Of a DNA stretch of 64,000 nt, positions 1 to 10,646 are shown piece by piece. Location: NCBI GenBank assembly GCA_030407315.1, contig JALQPE010002009.1, positions 1 to 64,000 of the forward strand. The letters are read 5' to 3'. Origin of the DNA: Asparagopsis taxiformis. Taxonomy: Eukaryota > Rhodophyta > Florideophyceae > Bonnemaisoniales > Bonnemaisoniaceae. The position numbers and the translations under genes are program-made. Within the stretch, counting starts at the first letter, position 1. Every line of letters begins with the position of its first letter. The notes beneath the pieces were generated by a model. The model saw only the letters and a program-made list of their open reading frames with translations, did not search any database and was not told where the DNA came from.

Positions 1-84
1 GAGGATGAAGAGAAGGAAGGTGGGGGACGTTGATGGAACATGATAACCTGCGCGCAAGGAGCGCGCCAGTTTAAGAAGGGGAGG
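1..84 (+). other. 3' internal end and polypurine tract of an older LTR element
   Basis: No gene is visible. The purine-rich run at 72-84 ends directly before a TGTGGACTCG sequence at 85. This is the usual arrangement of a polypurine tract followed by the TG that opens a 3' LTR. I infer that these bases are the last internal bases of an older LTR element whose body lies to the left of the window. Confidence 0.4.
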
Positions 85-674
85 TGTGGACTCGTCCCGT
101 ATCGCGCTGCGAGCGGTCGCGGGGGGGACAATTCCAGGCGTCTGGATGGGCGTCAGGAAGGGGTCGCTTAAGCGGTACGCTCGAGAGAGTGAGTGGGTGC
201 TCGATAGGGAATCAGCCGCGAAGAGCCGCCGGGGAAATCAATGGCCGCAGTGACGGGCAAGGCAATTGTCGCCCAAGGGCGAATGGGCGCGTGCCGCCTT
301 GCATTGGCACCGGGCCACATTGCTTGCGCGGGACCTTCGGCGAGCGTGCAACGTGTAGCGATATAGGCGCGATTAGTCACACACGTGTGCGAGTGGGAGG
401 ATTCCCCCGTTACAGTTACACACGTGTATGTTACGGCTAGCCGTTTCTATTAGTTTACACGTAGCAACGTAGCAGCTTACTCTGTAAGGCCCTGGGCCGC
501 ATAAACACCCCACAAGGTCCATTGGACGCCGGAGCCCAGGGACCCATTGGTCCTGGTCCGGTTCCCGGCAGTCTCGTTGACCCTTAAAGGTCAACGGATT
601 GACCACTAAGCTACAATAAGGCCAGATCGTCTCGAGTCAAAATCTTTCAACCGTGGTCGTTTAAATTTCGTCTC
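85..674 (+). repeat. probable LTR of the older element, left part (interrupted)
   Basis: The stretch starts with TG after a polypurine tract and contains no credible ORF. It is cut at 674 by the 5-bp target duplication of the chromovirus inserted at 675-14115. The continuation should start at 14116/14121. Only one copy is in the window, so LTR identity cannot be shown by self-comparison. The reverse strand of 560-640 has a weak tRNA A-box-like string, which I did not call as a tRNA. Confidence 0.4.
670..674. repeat. target-site duplication GTCTC (partner 14116-14120)
   Basis: GTCTC directly precedes the TGTAGT start of the 5' LTR and directly follows the CCACA end of the 3' LTR. A 5-bp duplication is normal for Ty3/gypsy integrases. 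It shows that the 675-14115 element is a single complete insertion. Confidence 0.9.
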
Positions 675-1328
675 TGTAGTATACGTGGCAATTCCGAAAT
701 TGCAAATATTTACGTTTTTCCGCGGAATTCGAATTTCGCCGGATACGACCGGCGACAGCAATGAACGAACATTGCTGGCGCATGCGCGCGCGCAACCTGC
801 ACACGTGTGCAACGAACGTATTGGCAACGGCCAACGGACCAACGGGTCCCTACGTGTGACCCACAAGGTCCTTCCCATTCGGGGACGTTACGAGCAGTGT
901 TTACACTGTAAAGCGATGCCATCGTGGCTATATAGGTATTGGCATCGTGCCGGGAGGGAAAGGGGACAAGACAACGATCGAGCAACGGCTCTAGTCTACG
1001 ACTGACTTCTACGTTTACGTTTACGTTTTGCCTAACGAGGCTTCGTCTCCGTCGAGCTGCGTACTCCCTACCCATCGCCGCACGTAAGGCTGATTGCGTG
1101 TAGTGCCTCCGGGCTTGGTGAGAGCGCCTCCGGTGACGTACCACCTCGTTTGCTAACGTAATCCTCGCGTGGATTGTTGCGTCGTGACGCTCGTGTCTAC
1201 TCGCTAACCATCTCTACCTTTCTACCTAACATACAGTCAAACACCAGCGGGTGGACTGCTCGTTTCGTTTCGTAAGGACAGCGTGTCCGTGGCTCGTACC
1301 AGCTATCTAGAACTAACGTGGTTCCACA
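675..1328 (+). repeat. 5' LTR of the chromovirus
   Basis: The 654-bp copy matches 13460-14115. Visible differences are a C-run length change near 870, a T/C change near 1048 and a few substitutions near 1139-1160. It has TG...CA-type ends and a TATA-like CTATATAGG at 928-936. Confidence 0.95.
928..936 (+). promoter_or_regulatory. TATA-like box in the 5' LTR
   Basis: CTATATAGG lies in the middle of the LTR, as expected for the U3/R promoter, and is kept in the 3' LTR near 13711. The assignment rests on motif and position only. Confidence 0.45.
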
Positions 1329-1348
1329 CTGGTCTCTCGACCTAGAAG
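1329..1348 (+). other. candidate primer-binding site
   Basis: One base after the 5' LTR the sequence reads TGGTCTCTCGACC. A TGG immediately inside the 5' LTR fits complementarity to a tRNA 3' CCA end. I could not match the rest to a named tRNA by eye. Confidence 0.4.
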
Positions 1349-1427
1349 TTGCTACGAGCATAACGACAACCAACGAGGTTGAGCTCTTTTACGTTAACGA
1401 AAAGCTACGTGCTACAGACGACGGTCT

Positions 1428-3706
1428 ATGAATTACGCTGTGTCGAATTCCAGCGCGTCGCCCAGGCAACCGTTGCCAACGTCAGCGGACGCCGAAGCCG
1501 ACGTGGCCTTGTCAGCAGAAGCGATCTTCGCGACTGATCGATCTATCCCGCCGGATATCGAGGCGATCGGCCAGCTACCACGTACGGTAAGCCCGTTTGA
1601 GTCCGTGAGTATGGACCCCGCAACGCGCGGTCAGCTCAACGAAGGGAACGTGACTCCCACGGCACTACGTGTAGTGTACGAAGACCTTCGAGGTCACATC
1701 GAAAGGGCGAGCGACGCGGCCGTCGACGAAGCCGTAAGGCAGAGACTCGGAGTCTCGGAGCGCGAAGCTCGTGCGTTACGTGAACGCTCAGCGACCCTCG
1801 AACGGGAAAACGAAGATTTACGAAACCGCCTCTCCGCCGTGGAGGGAAGACTCGACTCGTTTGTCGTAGTATTCAACGAAATCGTCGCCGGACGTTCCGC
1901 TCCGCCGAGCGGAAGCGATCCGAATTACGAAGGCTCGCGCGCCTATAACTCGCAATCCTCCCCGGCCGTTCCGGGAGGATACCCACCAACACCCGGTCCG
2001 ACGACCCCGACAACGTACGGAAGGGGGGCGACAGTGCAACGAGCCATCGCCACCCCGACGAGACGCCACGAAGGCAATTACGTTTTAACGATACGCCAGA
2101 CCACGCGCGGTCGGCGGACGCAGCACGTGCTGCGCAATTCGATACGAGAGCTCCCCCGCCACGTGAGACGTACATTCCGTGGCTGGGTACGTTCGGCACG
2201 ACGGACACGCGAGTCCACGAAAACGAACGTGCCGACGCGGTACGCTTACCAGGGAACGCCCTCGGACCCGTTTGCCACGCGTTGGCAGAGCACACGACAA
2301 TGCTCGACGCATTTGCGAACGTGGTGTCGTACCGCATGTACCGACTTAACGATGTACGTGAACATCTCTACGTGAACGAGAGTCAAAGCGTACATAAGCT
2401 CAAACGTGAGCTGGAGGGACTTTTCCCTACGTTAAAGCCGTTCTCCGGCCGGAATCCGATTACGTTACTCGGATTCCTCGCCCAAATACGTGATGGGTTC
2501 AGCACACTCGGAGTGTGCGAGGGAGTGGCAGTACGTGCGCTGCACTTCTTCCTCGAAGGGGACGCCCGACGGTTCTACGATTCCCAGTGTACGACTGGTG
2601 TGATCACGACTGATCCGACGAAGAGGTTCTCGTGGCCTCACGTAATCAACGCGTTGATCAAACGATACCTGCAAGACGACGTGCTGCAGGAGGCCTACGA
2701 AAAGGTCACGATGATCACGCAGAGTCCTAACGAGGACGAGAATCAGTACGCTGATAGACTCGACACCGCCACGCGGGCGTGTAACTACGTGTTTACGGAT
2801 CGACTCCTCGTTCACCACTACGTACGTGGTTTGCTGCCCTCGACGCGGGCAGCCGTGACGGAACGACTCCGGTCACTCCCCGAACGAGAGAGGAACGACC
2901 TCACCGTTGTGAGACGATTGGCGACGGCCGAAGGAACGACCTTCCGTGCACGTACGGCAGCTGTCGCGTCAGCCGCGAAACCGAAAGTGCGGTTTCCGGT
3001 GAAGCCTACGTTGGCTATTTCCGACCACGAGTCGAGGAAGTTCGCGGACTACGATGAGTCCGCGTACTTACGTAATGAACGGGCTAACGAGCCCAGTTAC
3101 CACGATGGTAACCCGAACATCCCCGCGAGGGACGACGACGACGTGTCGCTCGCTGCGGTTCACGTTGCCGAGAATTTGGAGGCGATCCTCTTCACGAACG
3201 GGCCGCCGCCCAACGATACGAAAACGGCAAACGAAAAGCCGGACGAGCTCGAAGCTCGATTGAACCGTCCATGCGAGGACGTGCCGAAGCTCACGAGCGA
3301 GCAGACGCAATTGGCGCACTCCGTAATCCCGAATGATTACTGGACGCTGTCGTGTTGGTCATGCCGCGAAGATGGCCACTCGACGTTTACGTGTCCGCGT
3401 CTGACGCCAGATCAACGGATCTTTTTCGCGTACAAGTACTACCTCTTCCACGTGAAGAGCAACCCACGTCAGGCTGAGTACTTCCGCCAACGAATGGCTA
3501 AACGTAACCAGGAACGACCTGGCGAGCGAGGGAACGTGACCCCGCGGAGGTACGGCACGCCGCCTACGATACTCCGAAACCCCAATCGTGACGGGGGAAG
3601 GCCCTTCGACAGGCGCCGCGGCGATTTCGTAATGACCGACGTGACCCCCGCCCGTGGGCGAACGAACGAAATGGCCAGCGTAATGGCCGCAGCGGAGTCT
3701 ACGTGA
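1428..3706 (+). CDS. gag: gag polyprotein of the chromovirus (one frame break)
   Basis: This is the structural protein that forms the retrotransposon particle and packages its RNA. The first frame (1428-2375) starts at ATG and contains a clear coiled coil around residues 105-150 (alternating LRER/LENEDLRNRL heptads). The reading then moves to the frame open at 2282-3706, probably at a C-run near 2152. The second part holds the helical retrotransposon gag domain (roughly 2500-2890) and a CX2CX4HX4C zinc knuckle at 3352-3394, followed by a basic Arg-rich tail. The coiled-coil N-terminus is long for a chromovirus gag. One ancestral gag with a one-base change is more likely than two genes. Confidence 0.85.
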
Positions 3707-3889
3707 CGACCTCCGCTGACGAAACACCACTCGAGGGGAAACGAGTCACGATGACGAACGAGCTTCGTGGGCTCACGACGACAACGTGTCGAACGGCCCC
3801 GCGCCGGGAAAACGACCAGGCGATGTAGGTCACGAGCCACCCACATCGCCTGAACCCTTACGTAAAAGGGGGACGACCGACGTCGATGA

Positions 3890-4737
3890 TTGGTCCTCCG
3901 CAGGCTCACCGATGAACGAGAGTTACGTAAAGCTCACGGCCGCGAAGGCCAACTCGAGTCACACGACACCCGACGTGGGGGAAGAAACGAAGTCCGACGG
4001 GACGAACGAACCTCACACGAAGAGGAAGCCTCGCAGACGAGCGAGACGCGCTACCCGGAAGCACGACGCTTCCGAGCGCGAGAAAGCCAACACGCGGCTT
4101 ATACGAAGCGTGTCGACGCAAAAGAAGCCATACGGGCTCACACGATGAAGCGACGAACCGCTAGCGAAGACGTAGACCGCGCGCCGGTCAGGACCGAACC
4201 GTTGGTCCTCGACGGGCATACGTGCCTACTTGCGTCGAAGCATTATATCGTATCCGGAACGATCGGACTAGACCTCAACGTGATGAGGGCGATTACCATC
4301 GCGATGGATACGTGCAGCGGCTACAACTTGATACGAACAAGTTTACTACCCTACGACTGGGTCGACCGCTGTCTACGTGACGAAGAGCTACCGAAGCTCG
4401 GAGACGCCAACGGGCGACGTTTGCCTATCGAAGGCGCCATCCTGCTTCGTGTCAGGCTGGGGAACTCGCTGTTCCGCGTAAAATTCTTCGTAGCCAACAC
4501 GCTGGCTGTCCCGTTATAATGGGCACGTCGTTCATGTCGAAGCATGTCGATGCTATACGCTGTCGAGCGCAGACAATCGACCTCCATCGGGGGGATACGA
4601 TACCCATTATCGCGGAGGGCGATACGACGACTCCGTACGAGGAGGGGGAAGAGACGAATCCAAACGTGGAGCCCCGAAACGCCGCGAGCGTAACGCGGCC
4701 TCGAATAGGCCGAGCCGAACGTTCTCGGTTCGCCTGA
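3890..4737 (+). CDS. pol: retrotransposon aspartic protease region
   Basis: This is the start of pol and cleaves the gag-pol polyprotein. The motif MDTCSGYNLI around codon 140 of the 3890-4519 frame corresponds to the DTGA/S-G-x-N active site of retropepsins. Cys replaces the usual Gly after DT, which may affect activity. The frame ends at 4519 in a hydrophobic strand of the fold and resumes one base over (4519-4737). Another shift near 4700 leads into the RT leader. An overlapping frame (3786-4148) is Arg/Thr-rich and probably not the product. Confidence 0.75.
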
Positions 4738-4760
4738 CGAAGTACACGCGTGTACCGGCG

Positions 4761-6560
4761 ATGTCGCAACGGACCGTCAACGTGACGACGGATGCGACCG
4801 GACTCGTGTTCCTCGAACCGAAAGCGTCGGTGCAATTCCGGCATGGGCTGCGCATAGCCAACGGAGTGGTCGACGTAGGACCGAGAGAGACGTTCTCTAT
4901 CATCGTGTCGAACTTCACGAAGAAGGACCGCGAATTGCCGAAAGGCGCAACGATTGCGTACGCGGTACGCTCCCCGTTGGGAATCGTCCCACTCAAGCGT
5001 GAGGGCGGCGAAGCCCTCGCGAAGGTTTTGAACCTACCGCTAGTCGACGCGACGACGCGGACGAATACGAACGGGTTGGGCGACGAAACGCCAGACCCGT
5101 TGGTCAACGAAAAGGGGAACGACCCCGCCACGGATTGGCAGTCGACAATCGATTTGTCGCACCTCGACGACGAGGATTTACGAAAGCGCATCAACGAGAT
5201 GCTAGCTACACATTCGTCAATGTGGACGAGCGGACGCCTCGGCGAAATCAATGCTACGGAGCATCGAATCGAACTCGAACCGGGCACGCGGCCCATACGT
5301 TCAATGCCCTATCGTCAGGGTCCGGCTTTACGTACGATAGCCGAGGAGCAGATCACGAAGATGCTCAACGAAGGGGTTATCGAACCCGCGTCCAGCGAAT
5401 GGGCGTCACCAATCGTGTTGGTGCCGAAGAAGGACGGATCCTTACGTTTCTGTGTCGACTACAGGCGTTTGAACGCGAAAACGATCGCTGATTCGTACCC
5501 GCTTCCTCGTATGGAAGACTGCCTGATTCGTTGGGCGACGCCGCCATCTTCACGACACTCGATTGTAACGCCGGTTACTGGCAAGTGCCCGTCTCCGCCG
5601 AGGACCGTGATAAGACAACGTTTACGTCTTTCATGGGAACGTATCGCTACGTGCGAATGCCATTCGGGCTACGAAATGCCCCCGCTACGTTTCAGCGGAC
5701 GTTGGACATCATCCTCTCCGGAGTACGTTGGCAATCGTGCCTGGTCTACTTAGACGACGTAATCGTCTTTTCGAAAGACCTCGAGTCTCACCTGGGTCAC
5801 GTTGACCAGGTGCTTTCCCTGCTACGCGCAGCGGGAGTAACGTTAAAGCTCACGAAGTGCTCGTTCTTTCAACCACGAGTTGACTACCTGGGGCACGTGA
5901 TTACCCCAGGGAAGCTGCACGTCGCAGCTCGGAACAAGGAAGCCTTTCGTACGGCTACGTTCCCACGCGACAAGACGCAATGTCGATCGTTTTTGGGCGC
6001 GGCCAACGTTTACCGCCGTTTCGTAAAGGCGTATGCCGAGATCGCTCGGCCACTCAACACGATGTTGAAGAAGGACGCTTCCCCCGATTGGACGAACCCA
6101 ACGGACGCGCAAACGAATGCGTTCGAAACGTTGAAGACAATACTGGTGTCGCCACCAGTATTGCACCTTCCGAAGGCGGGACGTCCGTTCATGATCGATA
6201 CCGACGCGTCGGCGTATCAGCTGGGAGCTACGTTGCTCCAGCAGCAAACGAAGATAAGCCCAACGAATGGGTGCCGATTGGGTACTGGTCGAAGACCCTT
6301 AACGAAACCGAACGCGGTTACTCGGCAACGGAGCGCGAGTGCTACTCCGTCGTTTGGGCGATAACGTCGCTCCGACCCTACGTAGAGGGTCAACGATTTA
6401 CCGTACGTACGGACACGAAGCCTTACGTTGGCTGATGACGTTAACGGACGCGTCCGGACGACTACTACGATGGAGGCTACGCGTTGCCGAATTCGATTTC
6501 GAAGTCACGTACAGGCCTGGGCGCGTGCACCAGGTACCTGACGCTTTATCACGTGTGATA
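4761..6560 (+). CDS. pol: reverse transcriptase and RNase H
   Basis: This part copies element RNA into DNA and removes the RNA strand. The frame at 4761-5753 holds the PR-RT linker and RT fingers (PIVLVPKKDGSLRFCVDYRRLN). The frame at 5531-6364 holds the RT palm with YLDD at 5747-5758 and MPFGLRNAPATFQR before it, then the RNase H start (DTDASAYQLGA). The frame at 5980-6435 continues RNase H (YSATERECYSVVWA), and the 6339 frame completes it. Each junction looks like one missing base: near 5527, 6247 and 6417. Domain order and motifs are normal for Ty3/gypsy. Confidence 0.92.
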
Positions 6561-8351
6561 TCTACGTATGACGACGGTCGACCCGTCGACGATGACGTAC
6601 CATCGTACGGGGACGCGGTCCTCGTGACGACTCGCAGTCGGCGACAACCCACACGAAATGGGCAAGGACGAACGACGTCCGTACGTAAAAAGGCAACGAA
6701 TGCCAGGGGTCACGACGACCCGTCGAACGAGACTCGTGATGAACGAACATCAGCCACGACGGCTGGCCACGATGGCCTCGAGTTCAACCGCGACGCGTCG
6801 CTCGATGACGTTCTTGACGAGGAACCGGATTTCCTCGACGAACAGCGCGCTGCTGAAGACGATTCGGCACGCGTGCCACCAGCTGACGTTCAGCTTCCCA
6901 TTACGAGGGACGAGCTTATCGAAGCTCAACGCGAGGACGCGTTCTGTCAAACGATACTGACACGACAGTCCGAGACGCAGGACGCTGCATTCTTCGAAGG
7001 CCACGATGGCCTACTCCGACGCCGGAACCCTCACGATGAGGAACGTACACAAATCGTTGTGCCGGCTTCGTTACGGCCGCGGCTGCTGGAGTTAACGCAC
7101 CACCACGTCCTCGCTGGACATCCCGGGCAAACGCGTATGTACTATACCCTACGGAGGACGTACTACTGGCCCGCGATGGCCGCCGACATCCACGCAACGG
7201 TACGAAACTGCGTTGGATGTGCGAAGAACCGCGTGAAGCTTCGCAAACGGACGAACCCGTTACGTTTATTTCCGGCTACGGAGCCGCTGCGAGACCTATG
7301 TATCGACATACTAGGTCCGCTTACGAAGACCACGCGTGGTAACCGATTTATTCTCGTGATAACGGACCGCTTCACGAAGCTGACTAGAGTCGTACCTCTA
7401 CGTAATATCGATTCCGCCAACGTGGCGAGCGCGTTCGTCAACGCGTGGGTCTTCTCGTATGGACCCCCACGGACGCTCATAAGCGATAACGGAAAGCAGT
7501 TCGCTGCTAAGTTTTTCCAGCGCGTCTGCAACGAGATTGGCGTAACGAACGTCTTTACGTCGACGTACCACCCCCAAACGAACGGGCAGGTGGAGCGCTA
7601 CAACAGGACGATCCTGGCGATGCTGCGCAATTACGTGAACGAAAACCAGAACGACTGGGATCGATACGCATCGGCGTTAACGTTTGCGTACAACACGCAT
7701 GTGCATTCGAGCACGGGCACGACGCCCTTCGATTTGATTCTCACGAATCCACCGCCACCGTTGGCGCTACACACGTCGGTAACGAACCGCGAACTACCCG
7801 ACGGGGGAGGGCGAGCCACTTACGTTCGTGAGCTCGCCACAACGATGGATAACGCGTATCGAACGCTGAAGGCCGCGCAGGCACGTTATAAACGAAATTT
7901 CGACAAACGAGTCCGTGTCTCGAATCGAAACATCCGCGCGGGAGAATACGTATTCATCGACCCGACGGACGGGACCACGAAGGGCACGAAGCTCGGCAAC
8001 CACGCGTTGGGACCGTTCCGCGTACTACGTAACGACGTACGAACGTTCGTCATCCAACGAGGAGACGTAGTTGAACGTGTCAACTCGGACCGCGTTGCGT
8101 ACGCGCCAACGCCGGCGAACGCGCCCCCGCCGGAGCCATACGATGCCACCGAGGCAGACCTCGACAAGAACCGCGACGGTCCGGCGTATGTAGTAGACGA
8201 CCTACTCAACCATCGCGTAAACGATGACGGCACCCTAGACTTCCTCGTGAAGTGGGTCGGGTATCGTAACCCTACGTGGGAACCCCGCCGGAACGTATCT
8301 GAAGAGAGCGTCTCTCGATACTTCGCACGCGTGCGACGAGCAACAACGTGA
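6339..8351 (+). CDS. pol: integrase with C-terminal chromodomain
   Basis: The first residues finish RNase H. A linker rich in charged residues follows, then the integrase HHCC zinc domain (HHHVLAGHPG...CVGCAK, about 7096-7225) and the DDE core. The core's Asp is in CIDILGP (about 7300), the second Asp is in SDNGKQF (about 7485) and the Glu is in NGQVERYNR (about 7590). A GPY/F-like module follows. The last 60 residues (8185-8345) form a chromodomain (YVVDDLL...FLVKWVGY...TWEP). Known chromodomain integrases target chromatin with particular histone marks; that is family knowledge, not shown here. The frame is intact from RNase H end to stop. Confidence 0.95.
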   Translation: MLLRRLGDNVAPTLRRGSTIYRTYGHEALRWLMTLTDASGRLLRWRLRVAEFDFEVTYRPGRVHQVPDALSRVISTYDDGRPVDDDVPSYGDAVLVTTRSRRQPTRNGQGRTTSVRKKATNARGHDDPSNETRDERTSATTAGHDGLEFNRDASLDDVLDEEPDFLDEQRAAEDDSARVPPADVQLPITRDELIEAQREDAFCQTILTRQSETQDAAFFEGHDGLLRRRNPHDEERTQIVVPASLRPRLLELTHHHVLAGHPGQTRMYYTLRRTYYWPAMAADIHATVRNCVGCAKNRVKLRKRTNPLRLFPATEPLRDLCIDILGPLTKTTRGNRFILVITDRFTKLTRVVPLRNIDSANVASAFVNAWVFSYGPPRTLISDNGKQFAAKFFQRVCNEIGVTNVFTSTYHPQTNGQVERYNRTILAMLRNYVNENQNDWDRYASALTFAYNTHVHSSTGTTPFDLILTNPPPPLALHTSVTNRELPDGGGRATYVRELATTMDNAYRTLKAAQARYKRNFDKRVRVSNRNIRAGEYVFIDPTDGTTKGTKLGNHALGPFRVLRNDVRTFVIQRGDVVERVNSDRVAYAPTPANAPPPEPYDATEADLDKNRDGPAYVVDDLLNHRVNDDGTLDFLVKWVGYRNPTWEPRRNVSEESVSRYFARVRRATT

Positions 8352-9589
8352 AAGGCCACGACGGCCCCCGAAAACGCACACGAGCGTCGGGTTAAGCGCA
8401 CGCGTGCGCGACGTTGCACGATGCAACAAAGAAGGCGACGAGCCGCACGAACGAGAAGCGAAGGCACAACGAGTGGCCGGGACGTCCACCCTTGCGTTGG
8501 GGGGGCGCGATGCGTGCTAGAGCCGTCGCTCTTTTCGTTTTCGACACCATACGTTGGTGGAGGCACGAGCGCCAACGAAAGATTGGACGACGAGTCCACG
8601 CGCGGACGATTCACACGATGTGAAGAGCCACGACTGGCTCGACAGTGTTGACCGTCCCACGGGCAAAGGTGACGACACCACGGGCCACGGACGGACAACA
8701 CGTCAGATTTTTCGCGCGAAAAATTATACGTGGGCCAGCGGGCCATGGACGCACGGTACGAAAAATCGGGCCGATTACAGTGCGTTAATCCGGCCAAATC
8801 TCGGGACACGCGTGCCCCGAAAATTTCGTAATTTCGGCATGTCACGTGAGCCATCGTACGTCCCCGTGGACAACCGCTGACAACGAGTCGCATCGACCAA
8901 CGAGGTCAACGCCAAACAGCTCGCGAGCTAACGGCAACGTGACGCCGGAAGGCGGAGAAACGACGTAGGACGGACGCGTCCCTGGCGAAGATGGCAACGG
9001 CCTCATTACGAAACATCCCGCACGAAGCGGAACGAAGCTATACGTTAGCTGACGAATTAGACCAACGGGTCTCAGCGCACGAAGCGCGCGAGTAAAGCGT
9101 GCGAACGACGAGCCAACGAGGCCGCGACGAAGGACGGCGAACCGTATCGCCATCGTGAGGCACGACGCCGAACGCGGTAGCCACGTACGGCAACCACGGA
9201 ACGACACAACGGTGTCCTGCCACGCGGGCATAACGAACGACGCGCGGAAGCGAAAAGCCCGCCGGCCAGTCGAACGCACGTAACGAAACACGAATACGCA
9301 ACGGCGTACAAGCTGGTAGCCAACGTAAACGGCACAGCTGAAGGCAACAAGCCGACGAAAAGTTGGCTCACGTAACAGCCTCAAACGCCCGCGGGCATGC
9401 GAAACGACTTCGTCAATCGCGTCCCCGTCGGGTTCGCAAGTCGAATGAACGAATACGCAACGGCGTAGAGGTCGAGCATTACGTATGCCCAGGTGCACGT
9501 CGCACCACATAACGAATGAGCTAACGAAACGCTCCTCGGACGCCGCGGCGAACGACGCCACCACGCGAAACGGACTAGCGCAACGATTG
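8352..9589. other. chromovirus 3' internal region, no gene seen
   Basis: This follows the integrase stop and has the same ACG/CGT-rich composition. ORFs on either strand look like composition artefacts (Arg/Ser-rich, no conserved motif). A diverged inverted copy of this stretch is found at 37196-38621, so it is a stable part of this family. Confidence 0.6.
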
Positions 9590-10290
9590 CGCCACCGGCT
9601 AACGTGAAGCCGCGGGAACGTGAAGCGCGACGGCGCTAACGGTGTTAAAGGCCATACGAAAAGCCAAGCCCGCCGGCAAAAACGTTGTCTACGGAACTGC
9701 GACGCACCACGACGCACTGCCGCGTACACGCAACGGCGTGAAACGTCAAGCCAACTCACGCGCGAGTCGGCCTGACGCTTAGCGAATTTTCCGTCCAGCT
9801 CTTCGGAGCAAATTAAAATTGGCACCGACGTGCTACGTGCCAGAGAGCTCGAATGCTCAACGGAATTCGACACCCGACGGGGTTATCCGCACGAGGAACG
9901 ACGGCGGAAACGAATTCCGAGATAGTTACAAAATGATAACGCCACTGGCCAACGTGAAGCCGCGGCAACGCGAAGCGCGACGGCGCTAATGACGTCAACG
10001 GCTATACGAAAAGCCAAGCCCGCCGGCCACCACGTCGTCAACGAAACCGCAACGTACTGCGACGAATTACTGCGTACACGCCACGGCGTAGAACGTCAAA
10101 CCGACTCACGCGCACGTCGGTCTGACGTTCGACGAATTTTCCGCCAAGCTCATCGGAGCAAAATTAAAATTGGCACCGATGTGCTACGCGCTAAGGAGCT
10201 CGAATGCTCAACGAAATGCGACACCCGACGGGGTTATTCGAACGAGAAACGACGGCGAAAACGATTCCTGAGTTAGTTACTAAATGATAC
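9590..10290. repeat. 350-bp tandem duplication inside the chromovirus
   Basis: The block at 9590-9939 is repeated at 9940-10290. Both copies carry the same order of blocks: CGCCAC(C/T)GGC, GAAGCGCGACGGCGCTAA, AAAGCCAAGCCCGCCGG, AATTGGCACCGA and CACCCGACGGGGTTAT. Divergence looks like 10-15%, more than the LTR pair, so the duplication predates this insertion. A shorter third trace (CACCCGACGGGGTAG) lies near 10448. Confidence 0.85.
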
Positions 10291-10646
10291 GCGCGCCAAC
10301 GGGCTCTAAGACCGAGGTTAACGTACCACTCGCAGTGAAAAGCCGCCGCTACGCGCCGCCGCTTTGCCGAATAATTGCGTGTGATACGAACCTGCCAACG
10401 GGCACGCGCCGCCGCGAACTCGAACCACGGGCTACGTAAGCCATACGACACCCGACGGGGTAGACGCCACAACAAAAAATTGTGGGGAGGGGCTTAACGC
10501 TAAACCCCTCCTCTCTGCAGACGACCTGCCAAACGCAAATTACGAAGCTCAACGGAGCCATGCGATTACGCAAAGAAACAAGACGAAGTTTACGAAGCAA
10601 TACGATGCTAGAGCCGACGTGGCCTACGAACTAACCTAGGAACGAC

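Noticed and set aside
545..640. tRNA-like gene on the minus strand (A-box-like TAGCTTAGTGG and a 7-bp stem)
   Set aside because: No proper B box or acceptor stem follows, and the anticodon loop length is wrong.
7886..8893. 335-codon minus-strand ORF and similar antisense frames over pol
   Set aside because: It is a shadow of the integrase frame in GC-rich, CpG-rich DNA; the plus strand shows clear domains.
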